Assembly: GCA_949752795.1 (NCBI GenBank)
Contig: OX457061.1
Coordinates: 126,881,530-126,945,529, forward strand
Origin: Hyperoodon ampullatus
Taxonomy: Eukaryota > Chordata > Mammalia > Artiodactyla > Ziphiidae
Direction of reading: 5' to 3'
Length of the DNA: 64,000 bases
The notes under the pieces are model-generated. The model searched no databases. It was not told the DNA's origin and saw only the letters and a program-made list of their open reading frames with translations. Shown here piece after piece: positions 49,669 through 61,717 of this stretch. Made by a program: the position numbers and the translations under genes. Numbering within the stretch: the first letter of the stretch is position 1; every line of letters begins with the position of its first letter.

Positions 49669-50300
49669 TTTCTTTTATCTTATTAGTTTGGTGAGTTATA
49701 TTAATTTATTTTGAATGCTAAATTAACATGTATTCCTGGAAAAACCTCCATTTGGCCATTATACATTATATTTTTTAATATACTGTTGAATTTAATTTGC
49801 TAATATTTTCTTTAAAAATTATATCTAATATTCATAAAGGGTATGATATTTGTATCTTCTTTTTTATAATGCTTTGTCTAACTTTGTTATTAGAGTAATA
49901 GTGGCCTCATAAAATGTGATGGGAAGGATTTCTTTTTCATCTATTTTCAACAGAATTTTAATACCATTTGTGTAATATTAACATTATTTCTTTAATATTT
50001 GATTGATTTCATCTGTGAAGCCCAACTTGTCTGGAATTCTTAGTAAAGTTTATTTTTTTATAGATATAATGTTAATAGCTATTCAAATTTCAATTTCTTC
50101 TTATGTTCAAATGTTTATAATAGGGGATTTAGAGTCTTTTCCCCTAAATTCATGTGTGGGTCCACTTAGAGTCAGTTTCTATTGACTCTCTTCCTGGACT
50201 TGTGTCATACTTTGCTCTTTCTTGGAATGGCTAAAAACTTTTAAAAAATTTCCAGCTGCTATTACAATCCTAAATTCTCATTTCTGGTACTTTGCCCATG
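49669..50300 (-). mobile_element. Old L1, antisense, upstream continuation
   Basis: tatcttattagtttggtgag and tgtattcctggaaaaacctc follow ORF2 further 5' than the piece at 46110-47450, so both are one old L1 split by later events. Confidence 0.75.
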
Positions 50301-50304
50301 TAAA

Positions 50305-50695
50305 ACTATATTTTGTTTGTTTGTGTTTTTTTTGAACTATAGTTGATTTACAATGTTGTGTTAGTTTTACGTATGCAGTACAGTGATTTGGTTGTGTGTG
50401 TGTGTGTGTGTGTATTCTTTTTCATATTCTTTTCCATTATGGTTTATTGCAGGATACTGAATATAGTTCCTTGTGCTATACAGTAGGTCCTTGTTGTTAA
50501 TCTGTTTTATATGCAGTTGGGTGTATCTGTTAATCTCAAACTCTTAATGTACCCCTCCCCCACTCCCTTTCCCCTTTGGTAACCATAAATTTGTTTTCTA
50601 TGTCTGGGAGTCTGTTTCTGTTTTGTAAATAAGTTCATTTGTATCATATTTTAGATTCCACATATAAGTGATATCATATAATTTTCTTCTGCTGA
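50305..50695 (-). mobile_element. L1 3' fragment with (TG)n
   Basis: Antisense L1 3' end (actatagttgatttacaatg ... ataagtgatatcatataatt), with an internal TG run at 50394-50413. Confidence 0.9.
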
Positions 50696-50699
50696 TTTG

Positions 50700-52559
50700 C
50701 ATCATTGAAGGGGGTTTGAGAAGATCTGTAATCCAAAAGCCACAAATTCATGACTGAAAGCCTCAAACTCACACATTTCTTACTATTTTAAGAGGTGTTT
50801 TTTTCAGAGCAAAATTTCCTGCAGCCTCTGTCTGATTTTGGATAATTTCTACTGCCTTTACATAGTTGAATTTTTATTTCATCTGGTTCTATAATTGTTA
50901 TCTATTATAATTTTTATCTAACGTGTTTGAGTCTACACAACCCTTTTACTGGGGCACCATTCCTAGTTCTCTCTTTATGCATTGAAATTTAATTATTAAA
51001 AATCCTATGAATGTAATCCTCTAATTAAAATTGCTTCTTCTCTAAGGAGATTTCCTTAGAGTAATAGTGCACAATTTGTCAAAAACATAAATATTTTCAG
51101 GTATATTGTAATGTAATGAGATAAATTATCTTCTCAAGTCCCCATGGGTGAATGTTACTGGTGGCTGGAATGAGAGAGTAATAGCATACATTCTGGTTTT
51201 TTAAAAATGGGTGTAAGCTTTGCAGAGCATATTCAGATAATATTTTGGTAGGAATGGGAGAAGTTTTCCTTACAAGAATATAATTGAATTCTGTGAAGCT
51301 CTGATTAACGTGAGCATTGTGATGTATCACCAAAATATTTATCAGTTTATTAATTGACAAATTTGGTTCAGAAGGATTTGCTCTTCAATCATTATAATCA
51401 TTCATCTCAATTTCTAGTAAATACACCAAAAAGCAAGACCTCTCTAATGACTATTAATTTTGCTCTTAGTACTTTCGTAGATATATCTTGTTGTCAGAGT
51501 TAAAATTAAACATAACTGGGGAAAGGCAACTCTATAAACAGGAAAATTTTTAGTCAAATTGTTTCTGTCACCTGGTATCAAAGACCTATATATTTATACC
51601 AATGTTCAATTTTCTTGGTTATCTTTAAGTCCCTTGAAAAGACTAGACAAATTGACAGAAGTCAGACACTGTAGAAGCTAATATTAGATGTATTAGTCAC
51701 TAAATATCATGTTTGAAAATAATTAAATTTATAATTTAGACTTTCACAGAATTAGAACAGCAGTGAACATCTGCAAGAAAGTAATTAATCTTAATCTGAT
51801 GAAGCTGGTTTTCCAAATTCCTAGGCATTAGTCCCAGACTGCCATGAGGGATATTTTGCCCTCTATCTGTACATCAGTTGATATCCTTAAAATGACGGTC
51901 TCTGTATTTTGCGGACATTGATAATAAGGATGTAAGTAACTATTGGGTCATTAAAAGGTTCAGGGCTTACAAGTCATGGTAATAATTATTGCTAAGTGAA
52001 TTTGTTTCCTATAAAATTCCCATGTTTCTGTTATGTTGAACTAAACCTAATAAGTATGTGGTTGAAACTTGTATGTGAAGAGTCACAATGAATAAGGAGA
52101 CAGACACAGAACAGAAGCACTGTATTGATGGGGTACAACACAGACATGTGACAGGGAACCTCAGGAGTGTGGGGACCAGCTCTGAAAAGCCACTCTTTTT
52201 AAGGCCTATTTCATATCTTCATTCCGTCCAGCCCCTGCCCCACACTCTCCAACCTTCTTCCAGTTTTAGCTGAAACTGCTCTTGGTGTTTCATTGAGGAA
52301 ACACCCATTAATGCAAATAGATAAGAACGTTTTCACCCATTCGCCATGTGCTACCCTACCCTGTGTCTTCCTCACCCCCTTAGTGATGCTCACCGCTCCT
52401 AACCTAGGACCTTTCCACGCCTGTATCCAAGCACTTGGCTTGTACCTTCTTTCTCACTTACACGATGTCTTTAATCTGGAAATTATCCCATTTCTGCTCA
52501 ACATCATCATTTTATTCTCTTAATATTTCCATCAACTCCAAAACACGTTACAGCAGCTC
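50700..52559. other. Intergenic, unique sequence
   Basis: No recognised feature. Confidence 0.5.
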
Positions 52560-53911
52560 TCATTTTAGAAAGCAAGCGACCAACCAAACAGAAAACAGCT
52601 TCCCTTGACTCCCCGTTCCCCTCCAGCCACACCTCCGTTTTCCTTCCCCCAAGGTTGGGAAGCTCCTTCACAGGGTCCTCCATCCCCCTCTTTACTCTCT
52701 CCTCTCATCTCAGTCAGCCCCTCCCCCCAACACTGAAGCTGCTCTTGTCGTGAACAGTGGTCCTCTTTGCAAACCTAGTGGCCTGGTCTCTGTTCTCATC
52801 TGTTCGGAATGGTTGCCTTACCCCCTTTCGGACGCCCATTCTTCTCTTGCTCTTGGAGGGCCACCGTCTCCTGGTTTTACTCTGACTCTGCACTGATTGC
52901 ACTTTCTCAGTCTCCTGTTCTGGAAATTCCTCCTCTTCCCAACTTCTGTATTTAGAAATGTCCCCGGGATTAGTCTTTGCTCCTTGTCTGTTTCTAGGTA
53001 AACACTTGTTCTAAATGATCACATTAAATCCCTGAGCTTGAAAGCCATCCTCCTCCACTTAGGAATCCCAATTTTACATCTTGTCCCTGAGCTCCAAAAT
53101 GTTTATTCAGCACCCTCATTTGACCGTCGAAAATGTACCAAGTAGGACCGTACCTTTTCTTCACATCACTGCAGACCTGCCCTTCCACGCGAGTCAGGGC
53201 CACCACGATCCACCCACAACCCACCAAGCTGCTCAAGCCGAGAATCTCTGTCTCACCCTTCAAAGCCTTTGTCTACCTCGAGTCACCCGCAGGTCCTGTT
53301 GGCTCAGCCTTTACGATGCATCCTTAGTAGGATCACTGTATCCTCATCCACCATGGCCACCTAATCCCAGCTAGACTTCTGCACACACCACCTCCCAGAG
53401 CTGCTTTGATGACGTGCTTTACTGTACAGGGTCCATCCTCCACACAGGACCCAGAGTGAGTCAGATCCATCGCTCATCCCTTCAAAATCCTTCTCTGAAT
53501 TCTGACATTTCAAATAGAACCTGGACTTCTTCCCCAGTCGTGCAAGGCTGTACGTGGCCTGGCCCTGACTGCCTTTCTGCCCTCTTGTCCACCTCTTCTC
53601 CCACAGTTCATTCTTCCCAGACTAACGGCCATCTCCCTGAGGTCTTGCAGACACCAGGCTCACCACTTACTCAAAACCTTAACACAGGACATTTCAACTT
53701 GCTCTTCATTTATGCAGACCCTTCCCTGTCTGCATGTTTGGACCAGGGTGGTCTTTCTTCTTATCTAGAACTCTGCTTAAATATTGCTTCCTTAGAAATA
53801 TCTTACCTGGCCAACCTGTCTTTAAAAAAAAATTTTTTTTTATTGAACTATAGTTGATTTACAGTGTTGTGTTAAATACTGCTGTACAGCAAAGTTATTC
53901 AGGTGTACATG

Positions 53912-53960
<49 letters not shown>

Positions 53961-54370
53961 TCTTTTTTAAAATATTCTTTTCCATTATGGTTTATCACAG
54001 GATATTGGATACAGTTCCCTGTGCTCTACAGTAGGACCTTCTTGTTTATCCATTCTATATATAATAGTTTGCATCTGCTGACCCCAGACTCCCACTCCAT
54101 CCCTCCCCCAGCCTCTCCCCTTTAGGCCAACCTGTTTTTAATAGACCTTTCCTCTTGCATCACTATGTCTACCTTTATTCTGTTTTCTTCTTCACATCTT
54201 CTGTAGTGGGAATGATCGTTTTTCCTTTATTTTTTAAAATGTGTCTGTACCACTAAAATAAACTCTGTGAGGCTAGAACATTTCTTGGTCTTGTTCACAC
54301 CATACTCACAGAACGTAACATAGTGTATAAAATATATACAGCATCCAAAATAATTTTTGAACGAATGCAT
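52560..54370 (+). repeat. Long L2 (LINE2) relic, split by an L1
   Basis: A sense L2 ORF2 3' part and 3' end. 53020-53400 follows the L2 order (cctgagctccaaaatgttta, then aggtcctgttggctcagcct). The later part (caaggctgtacgtggcctgg) and the end aataatttttgaacgaatg also match. Divergence is heavy and no frame is intact. The L1 at 53825-54124 interrupts it. Confidence 0.72.
53825..54124 (-). mobile_element. L1 3' fragment with TSD and (TA)n
   Basis: A 300-bp antisense L1 3' end with a TA run at 53912-53958. The near-perfect duplication ggccaacctgtcttta / ggccaacctgttttta is at 53809-53824 and 54125-54140. Confidence 0.95.
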
Positions 54371-55734
54371 TTGATTTTCTAAGAATTTGGAGCTGAGAGC
54401 AAGGCTGTCAGTCATGTTGGTGGGGCCGTGGCAGTGCGCTCACCCTGAAACATACATACAGATGATCTGCTGATTTAAAGACCAACGTTATACGTCATCC
54501 GAATTCATCTACTTTTCACAAATACTCTTTTCCAGGACCTTAGAAATGTTATTATTGGTCATCCTAGCTAGCAATCTGCGTAACCTCTCTCTTTGTAAAT
54601 CTCAAGATTCTTTCCGAAGCAATATAGGAAAGGTAACCTTTCCTGAATTGTGTGGCTTATCAATTACAACAATAAATTTTTATTGCATATACCACACTCG
54701 TCCTGCTCAAAATGCCATTGTCAATTTCATAGATTGACGAAGAGAATTGCTGTTGAAATCTAAAGCAATTTTTCCTGTAAATTCACATAGAATATGCAAT
54801 AGGTATCCATGTCATGTATAAATGAACAAAAACGTGATTGTAAAAATTATCTTTATCTCTGCACTTTGGACATAGGCTGATATTTGAAAGCCCATTTAAG
54901 GCTCACTCTAATTGGAAATTTGCACTGACCCTTTCCATTTCGTAGCAGTAGAATTCACGAATAACAGTAACCCATTTTAAATTATTTTTCAAATCAGATC
55001 TCCAAATCCTTATAGGAAGAAATTTAATTAAAAGTCAAAGAAAAAAGTAACATACTATAAAATTATTTTCATCACTTTGAAAATTAGTTTCTAGCACATT
55101 AGTTATGTATATTAATTTGAAACAAAGTTCACATTTCTGGTATAATAATTTTTATATATTTCACAGAGCTTAGGGGTCAGAGAATCATTATCATTAAAGA
55201 AGAAGAAATATTTATGATGCTAAATTGGCCTCATCTGAAATTAATACTAAAAGCAAGGCATATTAAAAAGTGGTATCACATGTTTCTGGATCATATTTAC
55301 CTTTTAGTTTATCAATACCTCTTCATTTGTTTTGAAATGAAAACACATGATGCGTCTTATTCCTGTATGACATGTGTAACCTGGTCATACGGAGGAGCGT
55401 GAGCTCTCGTGGAGCAAATGTGGCCAAAGTAGAGCCATAAACTTGATTTAACTTTTCTTGAAATCAGTAAATAAAGCTCATACCGTCGGATGAAAATACT
55501 CTGTTTTTAACGTACATATGGTAATCTTATCCATTGAAGTAAGAAATATATTTTTGGTAAAATAAGAGATTTCGTTTTGATGTGTGACTATGAAGTATTT
55601 AAAAAATAGACATGCTAGACTGTATATATCCAAGTGTGTATGGTCCTTGACCTTGGGTGATTATACGTATACGGTGGCAGTGATGCCATTGTTTCAGTGA
55701 TAAAAGAGAATACTTTTGAGCACCTAATGTGCCA
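54371..55734. other. Intergenic, unique AT-rich sequence
   Basis: No recognised feature. Confidence 0.5.
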
Positions 55735-55880
55735 GCTCTTTTCTAAACTCTTCAAATAGTTTAATTTACTCCTAAAAGCAATGCTATGAAGTAGGCATTA
55801 TTATTAGTCCATAATATAGTTGGGGTTGAATAGACTGAAAACTAGATTCAGATAATCGACTCACAAGGGTGCACAGAGCA
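55735..55880 (-). repeat. MIR relic
   Basis: Antisense MIR: tactcctaaaagcaatgcta and gaagtaggcattattattag. Confidence 0.6.
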
Positions 55881-56409
55881 TCCTCGTGTGAGGCTTTTAG
55901 TGAAGACAAGGGCCCAGAGTGGCAGGGAAGAGGGTTCAGGGAAGCCACAGGCCTGCTCATCAAGGGCCTCCTTTGCGAGGATGTGGCATCTCCAGGTGGA
56001 ACCGTCGTTTGTGCAGTGTATCTTGCTTTGGGAGATTTTGCTAAAAGTTCCTGGTGAGATCCGTATGTCTCTCTGGTTATGTAGCCAAGCCAGGCTGACT
56101 AACCAGTACCAGCAGTTCTGGGGTTATTGTGGGAGTTATTTGAGGGTTATTTTGGAAATGCTGCATTTTGATACCCACCCACGATTCTGAAAGGAATTTC
56201 ATAATACAGCGCTTTGCATTGGGGTTCTTTACCTTCCAGGTATGTCAAGCCTGTTTTCTGGACTTTATTGTAACCTCGTTGGCTAGTACCCAAGAACTGG
56301 CAAAAGTCACTTTTGCTGTTGTCTGTGTCCCCTGATGTTGTGAGGACCACCACTTAATTCTGCCCACTGGGAAGGTTTTCTTTTACCTCTTGAGTTAGTG
56401 TAACATCAT

Positions 56410-56935
56410 GCGTGTGTCAACAGAGCCCCTGTTCTCTAGGTGGAATGTCGGCTGGTCATCTAGATCGTTGATGAGCATCTACAATCCGTGCTGCTTGGAC
56501 CCTTTGATAATGTGTTTCAGGGAGGGGATCACTCTGTCACATCCTTCCATAAGTTCACAGGGAGATGGAGGACCCAAAGGGATGCCAGCCTCCTGTTCAT
56601 ACACGTGCTGAGGACCCTAGTGGTCCCCCCCATTGGATGTTCTTGAATGCACTATTTCTTTTAAAGATAATGAATTTCATTAAATTCTTCCCTCCATTTC
56701 CCTCCGTGTAGTTTGATGATACGACATAACCCACAATGATAGGGATCTCAAGTCTCCAATGTATGTCCTTTATAATGGGAACAATTTCAATTAAGCCCGG
56801 AGTAGCAATAACAAGCCCAGTCGTTTTCACATGGTGTCCGGGAACTTGCGTCAGGTTACTTTCCAGTCTGAATACCAGCGGGTGCCACTGGGTGGCAGCA
56901 ACAGGCTTTTGCCAAATGCTCCAGCCAGCTTTTAA
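56410..56935 (-). pseudogene. Unassigned degraded coding-like frame
   Basis: On the minus strand a frame without a stop runs from 56935 to about 56597 (112 codons, beginning LKAGWSIWQKPVAATQWHP). It then shifts one frame and continues with a single stop to about 56410 (e.g. CELMEGCDRVIPSLKHIIKG). I do not recognise the protein. The style and the presence of other LTR elements nearby make an old endogenous retroviral pol relic possible, but this is a guess. A SINE interrupts the locus at 56977. Confidence 0.35.
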
Positions 56936-56976
56936 GGGACAATGGGAGGAGGTACAAAGGCTTGACTGTGCTATGG

Positions 56977-57299
56977 GTCTTTCTTTCTTATTTATTTATT
57001 TGTTTGTTTGTTTATTTATTTATTTTTGGCTGTGTCAGGTCTGCATTGCTGCGCGCGGGCTTTCTCTAGTTGCGGCGAGCGGGGGCTACTCTTCGTTGCG
57101 GTGCGCGGGCTTCTCATTGCGGTGGCTTCTCTTGCTGTGGAGCATGGGCTCTAGGTGCTCGGGCTTCAGTAGTTGTGGCTCGCGGGCTCTAGAGCGCAGG
57201 CTCAGTCGTTCTGGCTCATGGGCTTAGCCGCTCTGCGGCATGTGGGATCTTCCCGGACCAGGGCTTGAACCTGTGTCGCCTGCGCCACCAGGGAAGTCC
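56977..57299 (-). mobile_element. Older, longer CHR-family SINE with TSD
   Basis: An antisense copy of the long variant, with a TTTA-type tail at the left, and gggaagtccc at the head. The duplication ctgtgctatgg is at 56966-56976 and 57300-57310. Confidence 0.93.
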
Positions 57300-57310
57300 C
57301 TGTGCTATGG

Positions 57311-57718
57311 TTTTTTGAGGGCCTGAAAAAGGACAAAACTGCTGTTTCTCAAAGCCCTACTCAAATTTAGAATTTTTTTCCTTGGTAATTTTATGAATAG
57401 GGGCTAATAAATTTCTTAGATGTTACATGTGGTTTCTCTAGAAACCAACCAACCTAATCAATTTTAGTGCTCCTTGCTCTGATTTTGGAAATGGCAGGAC
57501 CAGTAACTCAGTTTTGGTTGTCAGAAGGATGCCCTAGTCACCCCTGTCCAAGAGATGTCAGGGCATTTCACGTTTTTTGCTGAGCCCTGAACTTTAGTTG
57601 GTTTAATCTGTGTCTTCTGGTGTCATGTGGCTAACATTTTTTTAGCTTAGGGACCAGATTGAGAAACACACATATCAATAATGTAATAAATAACTGTGCT
57701 TTCCAACCGAATCTTTAT
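57311..57718. other. Intergenic, no named element
   Basis: This may continue the unassigned relic at 56410-56935. Minus-strand frames here are short and broken. Confidence 0.4.
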
Positions 57719-58505
57719 CTCTGATGGCAAAAATATGTAAAGAACTCATACAACTCAGTAGAAAAAAAAAAGCAAACAAGATGATTAAAAAATGGAAAGA
57801 GGAACTGAATAGACATTTCCCCAAAGACTTAATTATACAGATGGCCAAGAGGTACATGAAAAAGTGCTCAACATCACTAATCATCAGGGAAATGCAAATC
57901 AAAACCACAGTGAGGTATCACCTCACACCTGTCAGAATGGCCATCATCAAAAAGTCTATAAACAATAAATGCTGCAGAGGGTGTGGAGAAAAGGGAACCC
58001 TCCTACACTGTTGGTGGGAAAGTAAACTGGTGCAGCCACCATGGAGAACAGAATGGAGGCTCCTTAAAAAACTAAGAGTTGCCATATGATCCAGCAATTC
58101 CTCTCCTGGGTGTGTATAGAAAGGAAATAAAAATGGGATATTGAAGAGGTATCTTCTCCCCCGTGTTCACTGTAGCATTATTCACAATAGTCAGAGTGTG
58201 GAAACAACCTGAGTGTCTGTCAGTGGATGAATGGATAAAGAAGATGTGATATGGAATATTATTATTCAGCCACAAGAAAGAAGGAAACCCTGTCATTGTT
58301 GGCAACGTGGATGGACCTTGAGGGCATTATGCTAAGTGAAATATGACAGAGAAAGTCAAGTACTGCATGATCTCATGTATGGAATCTAAAAAAGCTGAGC
58401 TTATTGAAACAGAGAGTAGGATGGGGATTACCAGGGCTGCGGGTGGGGAAAGCGGGAGATGTTGGTCAAAGATACAGACTTCAGACTTCCAGCTGTAAGG
58501 TGAAT
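57719..58505 (+). mobile_element. L1 ORF2 3' fragment
   Basis: Sense L1, ORF2 C-terminal region open over 57724-58089 ([20 protein letters not shown] and [20 protein letters not shown]), then the start of the 3'UTR. It is truncated at both ends and lacks an A-tail. Confidence 0.92.
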
Positions 58506-59148
58506 TATTTCTGGCAAAAGCAGGAAAATTTAAATATCTTCATGAAAACACAGTAAAAGTGTATTTTTCCATCCATCTCACATGAATGCAAATTGGCTTT
58601 GAATTTCTTCTCAAGTAGAAATGGAGGGAAAGCATTAGCCAAATTGATCCCAGACCTGTGGTCTCCCTTAGCTTGTCCCCCTGTCTGAATATTTAATGCC
58701 ACACTGTGCATTACTTGTATCCTGGAGGCCATTGTTTTTTAAGATGTTCCTCATCTCCAGCGAGTCTCCAGGATCCTTCAGCTTTTCTTACAGACCATTA
58801 AACAAGGAATTTGTGGGTATTGATGTCCCTGCCTCTAAAAGAACTTTAATCAAAATTTCTTTTTGCACCTCAAGTGTCCAACCCTGGTCTCTCCTAATTG
58901 TTTTAAATTAGCCACTTGAGTGGGCTTAGATAATTGTCAAAGTTCTCATTACCATGCTCCATTAAAAGAGAACAAAGAACATACTTGCAGGACAGCCTCT
59001 TCCCCAATGATTGGGGTGAGATAAGACCTTCCATTCGAACATCAAGTCCATCCCAGTAATACGGTCTGGTGGGGTGAGACAGCACACAGACCACACACAC
59101 CTTTTGTTCATAAGTCCCTACATTTTAAGCCACACTTTTACCTGTATC
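58506..59148. other. Intergenic, unique sequence
   Basis: No recognised feature. Confidence 0.5.
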
Positions 59149-59746
59149 TGAAACCGAGCAGGACCCTGTGGGGCTCCTGGGCATGGAAGCCTTTCTGTCC
59201 CTTGTTTCTTGTTTGAAGGGAACAGACCCCAGCCTCCATGACCTTCCCCGAGTTCCAAAGGGCAGATCGAAACAGCTGCTAATCAGGGGAGGGAGGGGAT
59301 GCAGAGACAAGGGAGGAGCAGCCAAGAAGCAACAGTGCAGCCTTGGGGCAGGGTCCTGGTTCCCCTCAAGGGATACACAGAACCATATCTTTGAGCTCTT
59401 CTGCAGAACTAAAGCCCCCACCAAATGGAAGATGTTAGAATTCTTCATTCCAGAGAGGGTCACGGTTTGATAACCTTGAGAAGTTCATCAGGAGACCACC
59501 TGAGGCCAGATTAAAAGAACGCATGCCCTGCCCACACCCTGATCCTTACTGGGAACCCTGCCCTTGACATTGCTAGAAAACTCCTCCCCAAATCCCCCCA
59601 GGTTGGGGCACACAGTTTTCAGGGCAGGAGCCCGCTGTGGCCCCCTTTGCCTCGCAAAGCAATAAAGCTCTTCTTTTCTACTTCACCCAGAACTCGGTCT
59701 CTGAGATTTGATTTGGCTCTGGTGCACAGAGGCCGAGTTTTCAGCC
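59149..59746 (+). mobile_element. Solo LTR, class I endogenous retrovirus type
   Basis: An approximately 600-bp LTR starting tgaaaccgagcaggaccctg and ending gaggccgagttttca. It has the polyadenylation signal AATAAA at about 59660-59666, followed by a pyrimidine-rich R/U5 region (cttcttttctacttcaccca). No primer-binding site or internal genes follow, so it is a recombined solo LTR. The exact 5' edge and duplication are unclear. Confidence 0.75.
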
Positions 59747-60231
59747 TCAAATTCTTTACCCTGGCTCACCATCTTTCCTGATTTAATTATAGTGCCTGCG
59801 AACTTTTCATCAGTTTCTAGTGTGGCATCGTGTCGGGCACCGGTGTCTGGCCATCTAACCAAAGCCTCTTTGTGTCCTCAGGCTGCTCTACCCACATCGC
59901 TGTCCACAGCCTCGGGCCCCTCACTGGTGGCTGAGCCTAGCGACCTTGGCCCTTCCGTCATTCAGATTCTTTCTTTTCACCTTTTTTCCACACAATTCTA
60001 ATTGGCCTTTACTCCAGGAATTACAAATTCCTTTTTGTATTACAATCAGATTTTAGAAAATTCATTAAGGCTAGGGTAACGTGAGCAAATCTGCCCCAGT
60101 CTTTTCAGAGCTGGAAGAGTTGGTGATGCAGTAAGATCATCTCATCATTAAAATGAGATGTATAGTGAGTCATTAAAAATTTAGTACTTACACCATGTAT
60201 TGTGTCCTTTTGATGCTATTTAAAATTTTTG
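59747..60231. other. Intergenic, unique sequence
   Basis: No recognised feature. Confidence 0.5.
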
Positions 60232-60560
60232 AAATTAATTAAAATTCATTTTTAGTTAAACTATAGTTGATTTATAATGTTGTGTTAGTTTCCGGTATAC
60301 AGCAAAGTGATTCAGTTTTATATATATATATGTATAGACATATATTTATTTATGTATATATATTTTTTCTTTTTTAGATTCTTTACCCGTATAGGTTATT
60401 AAAGGATACTGAGCAGAGTTCCCTGTGCTGTACAGTAGGTCCTTGTTGGTTGTCCGTTTTACATATGTGGTTGGTACCTGCGAATCCCAAACTCCTAGTT
60501 TATCCCTCCCCACCTAGCCCCTAACCATAAATTTGTTTTCTGTGCCTGGGACCAACCTAC
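60232..60560 (-). mobile_element. L1 3' fragment
   Basis: Antisense L1 3' end (ctatagttgatttataatgt ... ccctgtgctgtacagtaggt) with a TA-rich expansion near 60320-60365. Confidence 0.9.
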
Positions 60561-61717
60561 TGAATACTTAAGATTCAGTTTAAATGTTCTGAGGTGCTTT
60601 TTACCCCTTTTATCCTTACTTCCTTTCTTTAGAATCACCCCAATCTTCTCTCATCATTAGCCCCCCACCCCCCTTGCAGTAACTGGGCAAAGAGCCTCCC
60701 AGTTTCCCAGACCCGAGCTCGTCCCTGCAGCAGTGAAGCCTTGCACGGAGCCGGAGCAGCAGGGTCCTCTTACAGCGCAACACTGCCCATATCTTGATCA
60801 AAAGTATGGAGTTAGGAGAAGGTTTAGGACTATTAAAACTAATCAAAATGAAACTAATCAAACTAATCAAAAGTGACTTGTATTCAGCACACTTCAGTGG
60901 CCTCAGGAAGAAGTATTCCACTGAATATCTGAGGGTGGGTTTGGACAATTCTCCTTTCTGGTTTGTGTTATTTACCTTTCCCCTTGCAGACGTTAACAGA
61001 TTGGGGATTGGTCCCTGCATCTACATTATGGCCAAAGCTGCCGGAAGTGAGGGTCCTGAGTACAAACTAACATGCTTGTCCGTTTGACAGTACCCCACGC
61101 AGGGGAAGCGGCTCTTTGATTTCCACACAAAACATTTGATCTCAGTAGAGGTTCAGAAATGAGTTTGTGACTATCTCCAGTGTGGCTTAACCTGTGCAGC
61201 TGAACATCCTACTGTTTCTGTAGTCTCTTGATCCCCTCCCGCCTTGTAAACAGTTAGTGACTTTTGTTCATACAGGGGACATATTTTGACAAAACAGTTA
61301 CCTCCCCAGTCCCCTTGGGCGTTACAGGCTGAGCCACGTGCCACGATCTATGGCCTTGGAACCCACCCGCTGCTTCTCTTCACCGTCATTTTCTCCCCAA
61401 GAGACAGAGGCAGCCAAGGTGCAGAGCTGGGTGGACACGCAAGTTCCTTTAGCTGTTTGCCCCGGGGTTGGGATCTTCCTCTCCCACATCACTGATAGGC
61501 ACGCACCCTCCCACAGTGGGCGCAGCATTTGTGCAAGTTCCTGCCAGGGATGGGGGGAGGCGTCGGGTTCCTGAACCCCCCAATCCTTCTTCATTGCTTA
61601 TTCTCCCAAACAGAGGCGTCGCCATTACTTAAATTATACAGTCTGCCGCCTGCACAGATTGCAACAAGCTATGTAATTGAAAGGACTCACAAGAGTGCAT
61701 GGAACACACACCCAAAA
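60561..61717. other. Intergenic, unique sequence
   Basis: A minor internal repeat of actaatcaaa (about four units) is at 60835-60872. Nothing else was recognised. Confidence 0.5.

Noticed and set aside
52560..53857. Plus-strand frames up to 147 codons.
   Set aside because: They fall in a diverged L2 relic and do not match an intact product.
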